Positions 25,010 to 36,630 of a stretch of DNA of 64,000 bases are shown here, in pieces. The translations under genes were made by a program, and so were the position numbers. Source of the stretch: Anoplolepis gracilipes (lineage: Eukaryota > Arthropoda > Insecta > Hymenoptera > Formicidae); the NCBI RefSeq assembly GCF_047496725.1, contig NC_132980.1, positions 11,300,572 to 11,364,571 on the forward strand. Direction: 5' to 3'. Below the pieces are notes generated by a model that saw only the letters and a program-made list of their open reading frames with translations, was not told where the DNA came from and made no database searches. Numbering within the stretch: the first letter of the stretch is position 1; the number at the start of each line of letters is the position of its first letter.

Positions 25010-25410
25010 TATATACAGCACCGACTGCTCGTGCTGCGTAGGGTAATAAGGCTCTGAAAAAAAATGTACGAGCCCAATGTATTTTCGAGTCTAAAGAGAC
25101 AATTCTATCGAATCAGCTCTCAAGGATAGTACAACATCCGCTGATGCTAGCAGCAGTAAAGATCGATTTTATACAGTCTCAATTATATACTGGTCACGGT
25201 CGCCAATTTTCTAATCCTAACGACAGTGTCGGAGTTACGGAAACAGTCTTTACTCTAGTACACAAGTGTCCCAGGCAGGCGACCAATCGCGACGTGCACA
25301 TATGTACGCAGAGAGTACATCTCAACATTGATAACGCGCACTGTTCAATGATGACTGCATTCTCAAGTCCTTTCAAGACTCATCGTGCAAAGTACGATTG
25401 TCGTCGCCGT

Positions 25411-28400
25411 TCACGTAGTCTTATTATTCTTGGACATATTATGCGACGCCCAATTTAACGATGTTTTCCACGAATTGCAGAGGGCCTCGTCAAATTTGCT
25501 TCTAAAGTGTTTTTGCGCTTCGTTTTCGGACATTTCTAAGACCTACAAAGATAGTAAATGCCACAGTTAAGTATATGTGTATTACTTGATACTTGATACT
25601 AGTATATTCACAGTCGTATCTAGTAATCATACATACCAAAGTATCTCTAAGATAATTCAGATCTTTCTCAGATGAGAGTTCAGGTAGTCCGGTAGATATC
25701 ATCATAGCGAATAGAGATAATATAAGATCTCCGTGTTTGCGCAAAATTAAAAAGGCTTGCTCGCAATAGCTCTGAAATCTTTGAAACTCGGCAATCTGAC
25801 CCTTTTTCGTTTGACCTTTATTTATAACGTGTACGAAGTCGTTGGTCAAAACAAAGGGTACGCGTTCGCGTCTGAATCCAAATTTCTCCTTAAAGTGACC
25901 CAAGATATGACCAAAATCGACGTGAAACAATTGTCCAGTCTTTTTAACCATTATATTGTCAGAATGTCTATCGGCTATTCCAAGAACGTAAGTTGCGACG
26001 CAGTAACCCGCGCAACTCAAGGTAAATTCCTCGATCGCTTTGTTCAATGCCATTTCCGTATGGTTATGATCCTTTAGCCAAGCTAGCAAAGAACCTCTCC
26101 TACAAAATATAAAAATATAAAGAAAGAAGGCGTAAAATATATAAAAATGTTAATTATTCGAGTTTTATTCCGATTTCGCGCAATATGTCAGGTATATTAC
26201 TTACCTGAAGGCCGCTGTCGCAGAGAACGTGCCCTTCTCCTTCTGGATGTTCGCGATCGTTTCTGCATTCAATACTACCTCTATCATTCCGACTCTATTC
26301 TCTGTAGATATGCAACCATATGGATTCATGCGCAAGTCCAAACCCTCTTTCTTCCAGAGTTTATCCATAATACGTAGCATTTGAAGTGTCAACATATCTT
26401 GCCTCAAGTCATCTCCGTGTTTGAGGATTAAGTAGATATCGTCGCCAAAAGGATCGCTATTTTCGAAAACTAGCCACAGTGGTCGCATCTTGCTATCCAT
26501 CACCCGACACTTTTCAATTCTAGAACGAAAAGAGAGATCGAGATTGGGAGAAAAGTTTAAAGTGCGATCTGCGTTTTCATAAATTTTGAAAATAGTAAAC
26601 TCACTTGATGCGATTCCACCTAAAACTCGGGTCAAGAGGACTAAGGACGTTGGATATCGCCTCTTGGCAGTGCGGTTCTTGAATAAAATCTTGAAAGTTC
26701 TGAAGGGCCGTTTTACGATCCTTTTTCTGCTTCACTTGCTCCGAGACACTCCTCAATTTATCTAAACACTTCATCTGCTTGAATAGCGATCGCATATGTT
26801 GTTGGCTTCCTCTACAATACGCTTCCAATATGAGACCGAAACGAACTGACACTGAGCCGACCTGCATCTCTGATCTAATTTTCATAAATTAAACAAATGT
26901 AAAACAAGTTTGTAATAGATAAATCTGAATAGTGCGTATAAAACTAACCTAAGGTGCCAAAATAAATAATGTCCTATCCTTTGATTATTAAGTGCCCGTT
27001 TCAAGAGAAATTCCGTCAAATGGCACTCCAGAAAATTTTCATGTTTTAAGGCTTGTGTGAGCTGCAGCAAATAAAGACTGAGATCATCATCGGAGACGTC
27101 TTGTAAACAACGAACCGCAAAATTTCGGACATTTTGATCGGCGTAAGCGTAATCTAATAATTCCAAAGCCTTTTCCGCCGACAATACCGGCCACTCTTCT
27201 AGGAGATGAGTAGCCTGCGCGACTTCTCTGTAAATATTCGTAAATTCATAAATTTTGTATTATTTATGTTATTTGTAAACAATTAATCAATGTCTTACCT
27301 ATGATCGTTCCATTCTACACATTGTAACAGCTTAGCTAAAAGCGACGCATCGAGTTGGCGGCAACGTTCCCTCAACATCCACAATGTCTTCTTTTCTTGC
27401 TCGTGTAATTCGTGCAAAGGATCCCGATCAATTAGTGATTTCAATTGCTCTGTTTCTAGTTGATTAATATCAGACTCCTGATCCGATTCATCTTCAACGG
27501 GGCATTCGTTTGGTTGTTCCAATGTTTTAGCATATTCAACCAAATTCTCCGGTGTAGGATAAAGAACGCATTCCTTTCCATAACTAAAAACATAAGTAAA
27601 CAGATAAAATGCATACAATGCACAATATAATGCACGAATATTATATCTCACAGTCTGTAAATTACAAAACGTATTACTTTGGAAACGTTAACATGAGAGC
27701 GGCCGCTCTGTCTATATGAGGATTCGAGACCACTGTCCCGAGAGGATGAAGCAAATCGTCATTTTGTATATCTTCCGCATAAGTCCACGTATACAATGTC
27801 ATAGCACCGGTTTTCAAATGGGATTTAAAATCATATATCGTTGTATTCGCCCAACATAAAGGATTTATAAAGAACTCCTGCTTCGAATCTCTGACAAGTT
27901 TTCTGCTCTTTAACCCTTTAGCAGTTTTACTGATTTCGTACAATACAAAACACAGCCGTGCCATTCGTGGTATGTCCCTGATTTTAATATCAAACTTGAG
28001 AGTCTCCCCCCAATCGCAACTACCGTCAGAATTTACAATAATTTCTTTGGTTTTTTGACTTTCACAGAGAGATTTTCCACCGTGAAAAAGGCCAGCTTGT
28101 AATCCAATCTAGGTGCAAAAATAAGAAGAACCAGAATTATACGAGTCTTTGATGTATCTTTCTCAGAAAACTTTTAAAAAGACTATAACATACCTCTACA
28201 GTACGATGAGCGGCATCGCAATTAAGTCGGGAAATTCCATTGACAGTAAAAACAAAGGGATCCTCGAGTTTCCACGCCGAAACATGCTTGCCCTTTTTGC
28301 GCAACGTTAATGTGGAAGACGACGGTTTTGTACGCTGCAACGTATCCACTTCCGGATTGTCGATGGTGTTATCTTGGTCCAAAGATACGCTCTTTTTGCT

Positions 28401-29844
28401 GAGCGTAACCAGCGTTGGTGTGATGTCTTTCGCTAGGCATTCTTGAATATAGCTAAATTCTATAAGCAGAGTCTTGTCACCAATCAAGTACTCCTCTTGT
28501 CCACAAATCTTAAGCGTAAAGTCGTTTGGTTGTTCACCCCGAGTATTAAGAGTGTTCGCTCTCTTGTTCAAGATTATCTCAAGTAATTCAGGTGGTGTAA
28601 TGATTCGTGCTACTTGAAAGGTAAACGCTGTCTGGAGGAAATAATATAATATATAATTTAATATATTTGTTATTTTAGAGAAATTGTTGGAAAAGATTTG
28701 AGGAAAATGTAGAAATTATTTTATCTTACCTCTGAGTTTTCGAATTTAGTAACCAAAACGATATTTCCTTCTTTCAAAGTGTTTTTCTTAGGTAGAGGAG
28801 CTATTCTCGATGGGAACTGATAATGCACCTTTTCTATCCAGCTTCTCTTCTGTCTACTTAAAGCCACGTCATCCCCCAAGAGACGCATTTTCCATCTAAA
28901 CTCATTGACCTCAGAATTTTTCAGGGCGGCAAACTCGTGCAAGCCTTTACCGATTAAGAGGCCAATTTGTGAATCTAAATTCCTATCGCTTTTTACACCT
29001 TCGCGTTCTATTACTTTTAACACCGAACAAAACGGCCTTATATCACAGAGACGTCTCGTTTCATCTCGCAATTCTTCTATTTCTGCATTTGAGTTGATGC
29101 ACGAAAATACATACGACGGTGCATCTTTCAATGTTCCATGAAGAGGGTACTTACTAGCCTCGTCCCACAGATCCTGTTAAATATTTATTTAATGTATAGT
29201 TTTTTTTCTACATATTATATTAATAATTTTAATTTTTCAAATCTTTCATATGCATCGAATACTCATGTTTCTCTCTCTTGCTTATTACTCGCTTCGTCGC
29301 ACACAGTTGCAAATTCAAATATATTCTTTTCATACAACATTTATAATATTTCCTCAAATTAATAATAATATATATTATCATAATTATATATATATTCAAA
29401 TAATTTTTTTAAATTAAATATATATACATGTTTTATTTTTAAAATGCTAGAATCTAATCATACTTTTTTTTTTTTTTTTTTACCTTCAGATACATGCGTT
29501 TTTGCAACATTACATTGCAGTCTAATCTACGAATATGAAAATATACATTTGATCTCCAAAGTGAGAGAGAGAGAGAGAGAGAGAGAAAAGAGCATTATCG
29601 CGCAATGATAGAAGAGATATGTACATATATATATATATATACGTAGTATGTAAACAAGGATACTCACCTCCTTGATCTGATCTAAAGTAATATTGCGATT
29701 GATCTCAAACGGTATGACAACACCGTTTGGCATGAGGCACGTGAGTTCCACCACCGAGCCCTCCTGTCCGTCCCCGGGCCTCTCCGCCCAAAAGTTGTAT
29801 TTGTACGCGCTCGGTATAGTCGGCACCGTGACACCGTGCACCAT
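25411..29844 (-). CDS. Pi3K92E: class IA phosphoinositide 3-kinase catalytic subunit (p110)
   Basis: Makes PIP3 from PI(4,5)P2 at the plasma membrane downstream of insulin and growth-factor receptors, recruited by a p85/p60 adaptor. Exons (minus): 29844-29668, 29173-28730, 28631-28194, 28108-27678, 27583-27299, 27227-26949, 26874-26605, 26519-26205, 26099-25637, 25542-25411. They join in frame to 1077 residues (human p110 about 1070). Domain order: adaptor-binding domain (1 to about 105, AERPG and CLMPNGVVIPFE), Ras-binding domain (roughly 190-300), C2 (about 340-500, CDWGETLKFDIKIRDIPR), helical domain (about 520-700), kinase lobe with HGDDLRQDMLTLQ, catalytic loop GIADRHSDNIM (Asp923, His925, Asn928) and HVDFGHILGH (Asp941). 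There is no PX domain or C-terminal C2, which excludes class II, and it is too long for Vps34. The start is the ATG of MVHGV; a splice acceptor (ATACAG) lies just upstream in the 5' UTR. Confidence 0.96.
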
Positions 29845-30170
29845 GATGAATAAGAAAAAAATTCGGAACTCTGTATTATCAGGCACAAGTTAAACGCACG
29901 CACGCACGCACGTACGGTGGGCGAGCACCGCGTACATACGTCGATCCACTTTCACATCACGACAAGACGACGAGGATGACGGGAGAGGCGTTAATCAAAA
30001 ATAACTCCTGACCCGTCTGTGCCGTCTGATCAATCTCTGGTTCATCTTTCCCATTTGCGGTGGGAAAGCTGCTTTGCGCGAATTAGTTTCGTAACGTCCA
30101 CGAATTCGCGGTACGATGATGATATACGTATATATGTCTATGTATGTGTGCTTTTATATATAAATATATA

Positions 30171-30203
<33 letters not shown>

Positions 30204-30993
30204 TGCTATTTACTCCGCTGCGAAATATTTCGTGTCTCTCGGCGATACAGTCGCGAACAGAATCGCCTCACATCCGCGACGCGACGGAGACGCATCGAAG
30301 CATTTCTTTTTTTTTTCAAACAGAATCGATGTCTCGCGTACGCGTGCCAAGATACAAATAACCATTATCGTCCACACGTAATAACAAAACACAGCTCCGC
30401 CATTATTTATTTCGTGTTCAACGTTCAACCAGCAGCAGTCACAGACAGCGGTATATTTTCGTGTGAGACGCGCTTAATCAAGTCGATCACGTGATAACCG
30501 CGGACGCTCTGATTGGCTCTCTCCGTCGGACAGATAAGACTTAGGGCTTCTGCCCGCAGGACGCGGAACCGCTTGCCGCGCCGCAAAAAGCGACGCGGTA
30601 GCCAATCAATTTTTTGCTCTTATGGAAAAGATATAAAATGATTGGCAAGCGTTTCCGCGGTTCCTGTCGAAAGAAACCCATAATTGTCTTCTATATTTTT
30701 ATTTGCATTTGCATGCAAGATTTTTTTTAGATTTTTAATTTCTGTTTTTTATTTTTATTTATTTATTTTGTTTATTATATTTATTGTATTTTATATTTAC
30801 GGCGTCATTTATACCCTCTCTCGTGAAGTCTGCTGCTTCCTGGTCCAGTACACCAAGACACGACTCTCGGTGCGTTCCGCTTAACGCTTCTGAAATCATT
30901 CTATCCTTGTGTTTCATGGAAAGTTAAACAAAGACAGGTAACACTCGTGAGCGTTGCGAGCGTTTAATGGAACGTCTATTGGACCATCTGTCA
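29845..30993. other. PI3K 5' region, shared head-to-head interval
   Basis: Lies between the divergent PI3K and SID-1-like genes. A TA/GTA simple repeat runs at about 30160-30205. Three CCAAT-type boxes (ATTGG near 30512, CCAAT near 30602, ATTGG near 30640) sit in a CpG-rich patch at 30490-30660 together with an imperfect inverted repeat. No coding frame is recognised. Confidence 0.45.
30563..30658. promoter_or_regulatory. CCAAT-containing inverted repeat, possible promoter element
   Basis: GCGGAACCGCTTGCC (30563-30577) pairs with GGCAAGCGTTTCCGC (30644-30658), 14 of 15 matching. Nested inside, GCCAATCA (30601-30608) pairs with TGATTGGC (30639-30646). Inverted CCAAT boxes between divergent genes fit a bidirectional promoter, though a small foldback element is also possible. 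Confidence 0.4.
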
Positions 30994-31138
30994 TTAAGAG
31001 TGATTCCACAATAGCTGTCATAAGTCGGATGTCGCAAGAGTTGCCCAATCATATTCGATTATTCTTCTCTAAAGTCAACTGTGATTGGTCAACTCTTTCG
31101 ACATCCGACTTACGACAGCTATCGTGGAATCACCTTAA
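30994..31138. mobile_element. TTAA-flanked foldback MITE (hairpin)
   Basis: The left arm (30998 to about 31052) and right arm (about 31079-31134) are inverted repeats of about 56 bp with only a few mismatches. GTGATTCCACAATAGCTGTC pairs with GACAGCTATCGTGGAATCAC, and TAAGTCGGATGTCG with CGACATCCGACTTA. A spacer of about 27 bp separates them. TTAA stands at both borders (30994-30997, 31135-31138), the target used by piggyBac-type elements. Non-coding. A transcript through it would form a long hairpin. Confidence 0.85.
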
Positions 31139-31788
31139 ACCTTGAAAGCGACTAACTTCACGCGAGAAGGCATTAATGACGTCGTCTGTCAAACGGGTGT
31201 ACTGTGTACTGTGCACTTTACAGGCACTCGGATTGATCGTCGAAATAAGCATGTAAGAGGAAGATTTCCTTATTCCGGTTGGCATCAGTCGAACACATCG
31301 TTCGTAATGTCGTATGAGTTCAACATAAGAGTCTGTTTTTACAGCTGAATTTTTTTTACACTAATATATATATGTATTGGTGTGTATTTACATTATATGC
31401 ATACGTATACACTATGAACTGTCACAGCAGTGAGATGATGCAGGCAGATGTAGTTGACGAACAATTTGGGACATTTCGAGTTCGTAGAACGGAAATTGAT
31501 AAAAAAACGAAGTACGGTTGTTGCATTTACAAAGCTTAGGGTCCTTTTCTATCAGTACGTGATACGCTGTGTTGGATTGATCTAACCAAACATCGAAAGA
31601 TTGAGTCACAGTTTAAGGACATGTGATCGTAAACGTACGAAGCAAAATTATTTATTTACATCCAGAGAGAGAGGAAAGAGAAGCTTCTTGCTCGCTTTAT
31701 GTCAAAATGGAAAAAGCGATTAATGGTAATTTTATCCTGTCGCTTATTCGATAGAATTTATCTTTGTTGAGATATATTGATTATAATA
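31139..31788. other. intergenic or 5' intron upstream of the SID-1-like gene
   Basis: No gene is recognised. A minus-strand open frame at 31412-31609 (65 codons, GTG-led, Cys-rich near its end) has no ATG or family match and is not called. Confidence 0.4.
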
Positions 31789-32183
31789 TTACACTGGAAA
31801 AAATAATCTTGCAACTTGAAGGAAAATTTTCTAGATGTAAAAAATGAACTGAAACAGATAAATTATTAGCAAATACTGTGATACTACGTATATTTTGCGC
31901 TTGATCGATTTAAATGACAGAGACAGAATTCATATCTGTATTATTAGTTTAATTTAGACAGAAAATTTGTGATGCCTATCTTTAAGGCCTATTGTCAAGG
32001 ACAATTATACTTGTGATTAATATTTGCCAATGGAATCTAAATTTTCTAGAGGTATTGCTAGAATATTGTTGCTATAAATTTTCTACGACAAATGATATTC
32101 TAACAGATACAAAAAGTAGCGATAAATTTTAATTCAAATATCTAGAAATCTATCTTCATTAGCAAAATATTTTTTTGAGTGTA
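31789..32183. mobile_element. dispersed repeat of about 395 bp, copy 1
   Basis: It aligns along its length with 48186-48577. Shared blocks include ATGAACTGAAACAGATAAAT, AGATACAAAAAGTAGCGATA and TCTAAATTTTCTAGA. The ends are roughly inverted (TTACACTGG then AAAAAATAATCTTGC, against the inverse of GCAAAATATTTTTTTGAGTG, then TAA), which suggests a non-autonomous DNA element. No coding capacity. It ends less than 100 bp before the SID-1-like start codon. Confidence 0.8.
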
Positions 32184-32269
32184 AATGATTGTTGTGGTAT
32201 AAACTTTCTTACTGACTGAACTGTTCAAACAATTTTGGCTCTCTTTACTTTTTCTTTCTAGCAAATTTA

Positions 32270-35200
32270 ATGGAGATGCGAAATGCCTTGGGATTGATTA
32301 TTGTATTGCTGCTCTTCAATGCCGCAGCTTCGATCTCGTCGTCCTCGGCATTCTCCCCGATTGTCATTCGTGCCGACTACGAAAGGAGTTATCAAAACAC
32401 CACAAATGCTACCGTTGAATACGTGTTTTTGTATCCTGCTGCTACTGTAATTCTCGATGAAAGCAACTTTTATATTCGCAATAATTACTTTATCCATTTA
32501 TTATTCATTTAAAACACGATGATGCATGCTTTTAGATATCCCTGGAAACTGCAAGGATAGAGATAGAAAGTAACGCAACGCACAGCTTGCCATTGATAGT
32601 AATAGTGCGCCAAACAACAGGTATTTTATCTTGGCAAATACCCTTACTAGTCGACGGCGCAAATTCTGTAGTATATAATAAAACCAGTCGAATTCTGTGC
32701 TCAACGAAATACTATCGATATACACCAAAGGACGAGGGAGAATATGTCATTGTTGGTATCTCCACAGCCAGCCACGAGAATATCTTCTTTAACCTCAGTG
32801 TAGTAAAAGTAGACGACTTTTATTTAAGGTACAAATAGGATTGACAGAGAAATCTATGAAAGATATATATATATATTTGCCTGGAAATCTTCTTTCAACG
32901 TTTGATTTTTTGACAGTTCGGGAAATAAAAGGGTAGTAGAAATCTCTCCATCCGAGCCTATATATTATGGTTACATCTTTTCGAAACAGGCAAATAATTC
33001 TTCTGTTATTGTTCGTGTGGAATCGGATAATGATATCTGTATGACTGTATCTATACAAAATACATCGGTGAGTCATAAATGATACTCTGCTTAAAATTGA
33101 TATGAATATTAAAATGATAAATTTCTATTTTTTTTTCTCTCTCCCAGTGTCCTGTGTTTGATTTAGAACGAAATATTGAGCTTTCTGGACATTGGCAAAC
33201 TGTAAGCAGAAGAGGAGGTATTACAGTACCGGTGAGTAGAATACACAAGATTATACATGTAGTGATCTTTTTGTAAGCATATATTTTATATATTTGTGAT
33301 GTAACATAGAATTGATATACTTGTTGCAGAGAGATGCTTATCCTTCAGGATTTTTTGTCGTGCTCGTCGTTAAAGGGGAAGACACGGATTGTAACGGAAT
33401 GTCCGGATCGAGTAATCCTCTTCGTATGAAAAACGTTACATTAATTATAAATCCTACCATCACCAAACGAGATTATATCGTTGCATCGGCAGCAGTAGGG
33501 ACGATTGCATTGTGTTTTTGTATCTTTTACATAACGGCTGTAGTAATGTTCAATATCAGAAAAAGCAGAAATTTTATACAAGAGCCGATGAATGAGCAAA
33601 ACCAGGATATCACTGATCAAATGCCAAGTCCATCAACAGGAGAGGTAATTAATTAACAAAAATACATTAAAGTATGAAAAAGACAATAGGCATATGTATA
33701 CATATTTTTTTAAATAATTTAAATGTAATTGCAATCAAAACATTTCATCACAGACCAGGTCAAAGCAATGGGACTCTGTGGAAGAAGATTCGTCTCTAGA
33801 CGAGGACGACATAGATCTAATGGAGGATGCTCTCTCCGATAAGGATGTAATACGAACAAAAATCGTTCTCTCAGTTTGCGATCTCGCTCGCAAGGAACCA
33901 CGAATACTGCGGCACAAATCTCGTTTATACCTATATTATTTAGCAACAGTCGCAGTATTCTACACGCTGCCAGTTGTCCAATTGGCGATAACGTATCAAC
34001 GTGTGCTTCATACGACCGGAAATCAAGATATGTGTTACTACAATTTCCTGTGCGCCCATCCGCTGGGTCTGCTGTCCGATTTCAATCACGTATTCTCGAA
34101 TTTCGGATACTTTGTACTAGGCTTACTATTTATATTCCTAACTTATTCTCGAGAGCGCAACGAGTCGGATACGGATACGACTAAATGTTACGGCATACCA
34201 CAGCATTATGGTCTATTTTACGCGATGGGCACAGCATTGATAATGGAAGGCATATTATCAGCGAGTTATCACGTGTGTCCTAGTCGTAGTAACTTTCAGT
34301 TTGGTGAGTAGGAATAAGAAAAAGAATGTATACATTTTCTTTCATATCGTCTCTTATCTGCCATATCGTTAATCGATATTATCCGTTTTACAGACACCAG
34401 CTTTATGTACGTAATCGCGGTACTCTGCATGCTCAAGATCTATCAGAATCGACATCCTGATATAAATGCCAGGGCACCGGTAACGTTTGGAATTTTGGCC
34501 CTTATAATATTCGTCGGATTAATCGGAGTTTTGAATGGATCTACGTATTTCCGAGTGATATTCAGCATCCTACATTTACTCATATGTTTTATTCTGACTG
34601 TACAAATATATTACATGGGACGTTGCAAATTCAACAGAGGCGTTTTTAACAGAGTAATACAGGTATACCTTTTTTTCTTTCTTTCTTTCTAATATTTTGT
34701 AATCGTTGCAAGACCGTCCGACATTCCACAGACATTCAAACACGACGCGCGTTGTGGTATATGGCACCTACTTCGGCCACTCTATCCCGCCAGATTCATA
34801 ATGCTCGTGCTAGCAAATTTATGTAACGTGGGACTCGCGGTATTCGGAAACATGTATCACGAGGGCAATTTTGCTACGTTTTTACTAGCTATACTAATGT
34901 CTAATTTAATTTTATACACCTTCTTTTACATAGTGATGAAGGTATGTACATTTTTTCTCTTTTCTATTTCTTTCTTAGTCTTTTTTACAACCTCCTATGG
35001 AAAGTGAATTTGAATCTTTTAATGACCATTCATATGAAAATCTTTTCAGCTCTGCCATAAAGAACAGATTCTTCTCATGCCTGGGATCTACATTTTCTTG
35101 TCTATGCTATTTTGGGGAGCAGCACTATACTTCTTTGTGAATAAGACTATATCTTGGGCTCTTACCCCAGCTCAATCCCGTCTATATAATAAACCGTGCG

Positions 35201-35337
35201 AATTATTGAATTTTTTTGATTCTCACGATATTTGGCACTTTCTCTCAGCATTAGCAATGTTCTTTTCGTTTATGGTATTACTTACTTTAGACGACGATCT
35301 AACAGACGTACATCGTAGTCTAATACCAGTTTTTTGA
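32270..35337 (+). CDS. SID-1-like transmembrane protein (dsRNA / sterol-linked SIDT family)
   Basis: The SID-1 family imports double-stranded RNA in C. elegans; human members are SIDT1 and SIDT2. Its role in insect systemic RNAi is variable. Exons: 32270-32446, 32536-32828, 32917-33067, 33148-33231, 33330-33644, 33754-34303, 34394-34662, 34732-34941, 35050-35337. They join in frame to 778 residues. A signal peptide (about 1-27) leads into an N-glycosylation-rich beta-type ectodomain with RQTTGILSWQIP, then TM1 (about 284-308), an acidic cytosolic loop, and a run of further TM segments. Family hallmarks are CYYNFLCAHPLG, NHVFSNFGYFVLG, the final LTLDDDL and IPVF at the C-terminus. SASYHVCPS (Ser509/511, His513), FQFDTSFMY (Asp524) and HDIWH (His742, His746) match the conserved metal site of the CREST hydrolase superfamily. 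A TTTCTAG acceptor just before the ATG implies a 5' UTR exon upstream. Single copy here. Confidence 0.95.
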
Positions 35338-36630
35338 GAATCCTTTTTTATATAGATTAAAATTATATGTATAATTTTATAACTTCTTTTTACAAACCTG
35401 ATTGAATATATACAATGTATAGTTTACTTGGATAATGTTAAAAATTGTATAAAAAACTCTCTTTTGTGATAAAACGCGTCATAATTATTGTCTGCATGAA
35501 AGAATCGCGCATGGTGTCGAAAGGAGAACGACTAAACGTATATAAATGCATATGAAATTCTATATAAGTTTTTCATTATAATTAAAGAATATACAAGTAA
35601 ATTTTAAAATCGAAATCCTTCGGGAGCGCCTTTTTCATAGGAGAATGTGATGAAAAGTTTTTTAAAAACTATATATATATACATACACACATCTTTCGCG
35701 TAAAACATGAAAAAGAAAAAAAATATTAATATTATTACGCGAATTATGCTCTTGTTACATATATTGTAAAAGAACGTTACGCGATATATTGTTTAAAAAA
35801 TATTAAAATCTGTTTCCTTCGAGAAATGTATGTGTGCGTATGCGTGAATGTAATTACACATCGAATGTTTAGTAACGCATGTTCTTCCAGATATACATGT
35901 AGATGTAGAACATCAAATTTAATGGAAGTAGTGTCTTATCATCAAAGCGTTATATAATCAAGGAATTGAAAATAAAAGATAAATGTGTGTTAAGATGCTG
36001 TGCTATAAATGTCGTTATAAATATAATGCTGTTATAAATAAATAATGAGATATACTGAAATTGTGTGGATTTTAATAACTTATATAAATTTGTACATTTC
36101 CAAACTTGCGATGGATTATGAGGATGTTTAATTTCTAAAAGTTCAAAAGTTGCGACAAAGGAACACAGCTGAAGGAACATGCGATATTTCGAGAATTTTG
36201 AATCTCTCCTCACATCACAACGTTAATATAATCCATAGACTCTCGACATGGTCACAGAATGGCAGTGACGTGCTTTTTTTTCTATATAAAATATTTATTT
36301 TCGCGAGTATATGTATGTCGAGCATTCTTTGTATTGGAAATTACGCGCAGAGTCAACGAACTAATCGGACTATCCTGATAAACCCTTGCCAAAGAGTAAA
36401 GAGATTCTTCGGTCTTCAAAAAGTTAAAGTTTATCGACATTTAAAAAGCTTTTGAAACATACTATCTATTTGAAACATCTCCTACTTGATTATTAAATTA
36501 TTAACCTTCGATAACAAGAAAACTGATACGAATAATTATAGTTTTTGACGATGAATTGTACTAATGACGAACATTTAACAAGCTGGAATGAACGAAGCGT
36601 ACGACAAGTACGCTTACACGCAAAACACAC
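35338..36630. other. convergent 3' interval of the SID-1-like and ACC genes
   Basis: AT-rich sequence holding the 3' UTRs of both genes (several AATAAA-like signals on both strands, for example near 36025-36045). No gene is recognised. Confidence 0.5.

Larger units (their letters stand above)
22943..25410. other. intergenic between white and PI3K
   Basis: 5' region of white (minus strand) and 3' flank of the PI3K gene (minus strand). A CpG-rich patch at about 23280-23530 is a plausible white promoter. Simple repeats follow: TG run 23812-23834, GATGAT run 23700-23716, TA runs 24028-24056 and 24962-25002. No gene is recognised. Confidence 0.5.

Noticed and set aside
31412..31609. 65-codon minus-strand Cys-containing frame upstream of the SID-1-like gene
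   Set aside because: It begins with GTG, has no ATG, no clear splice sites in phase and no known relative.
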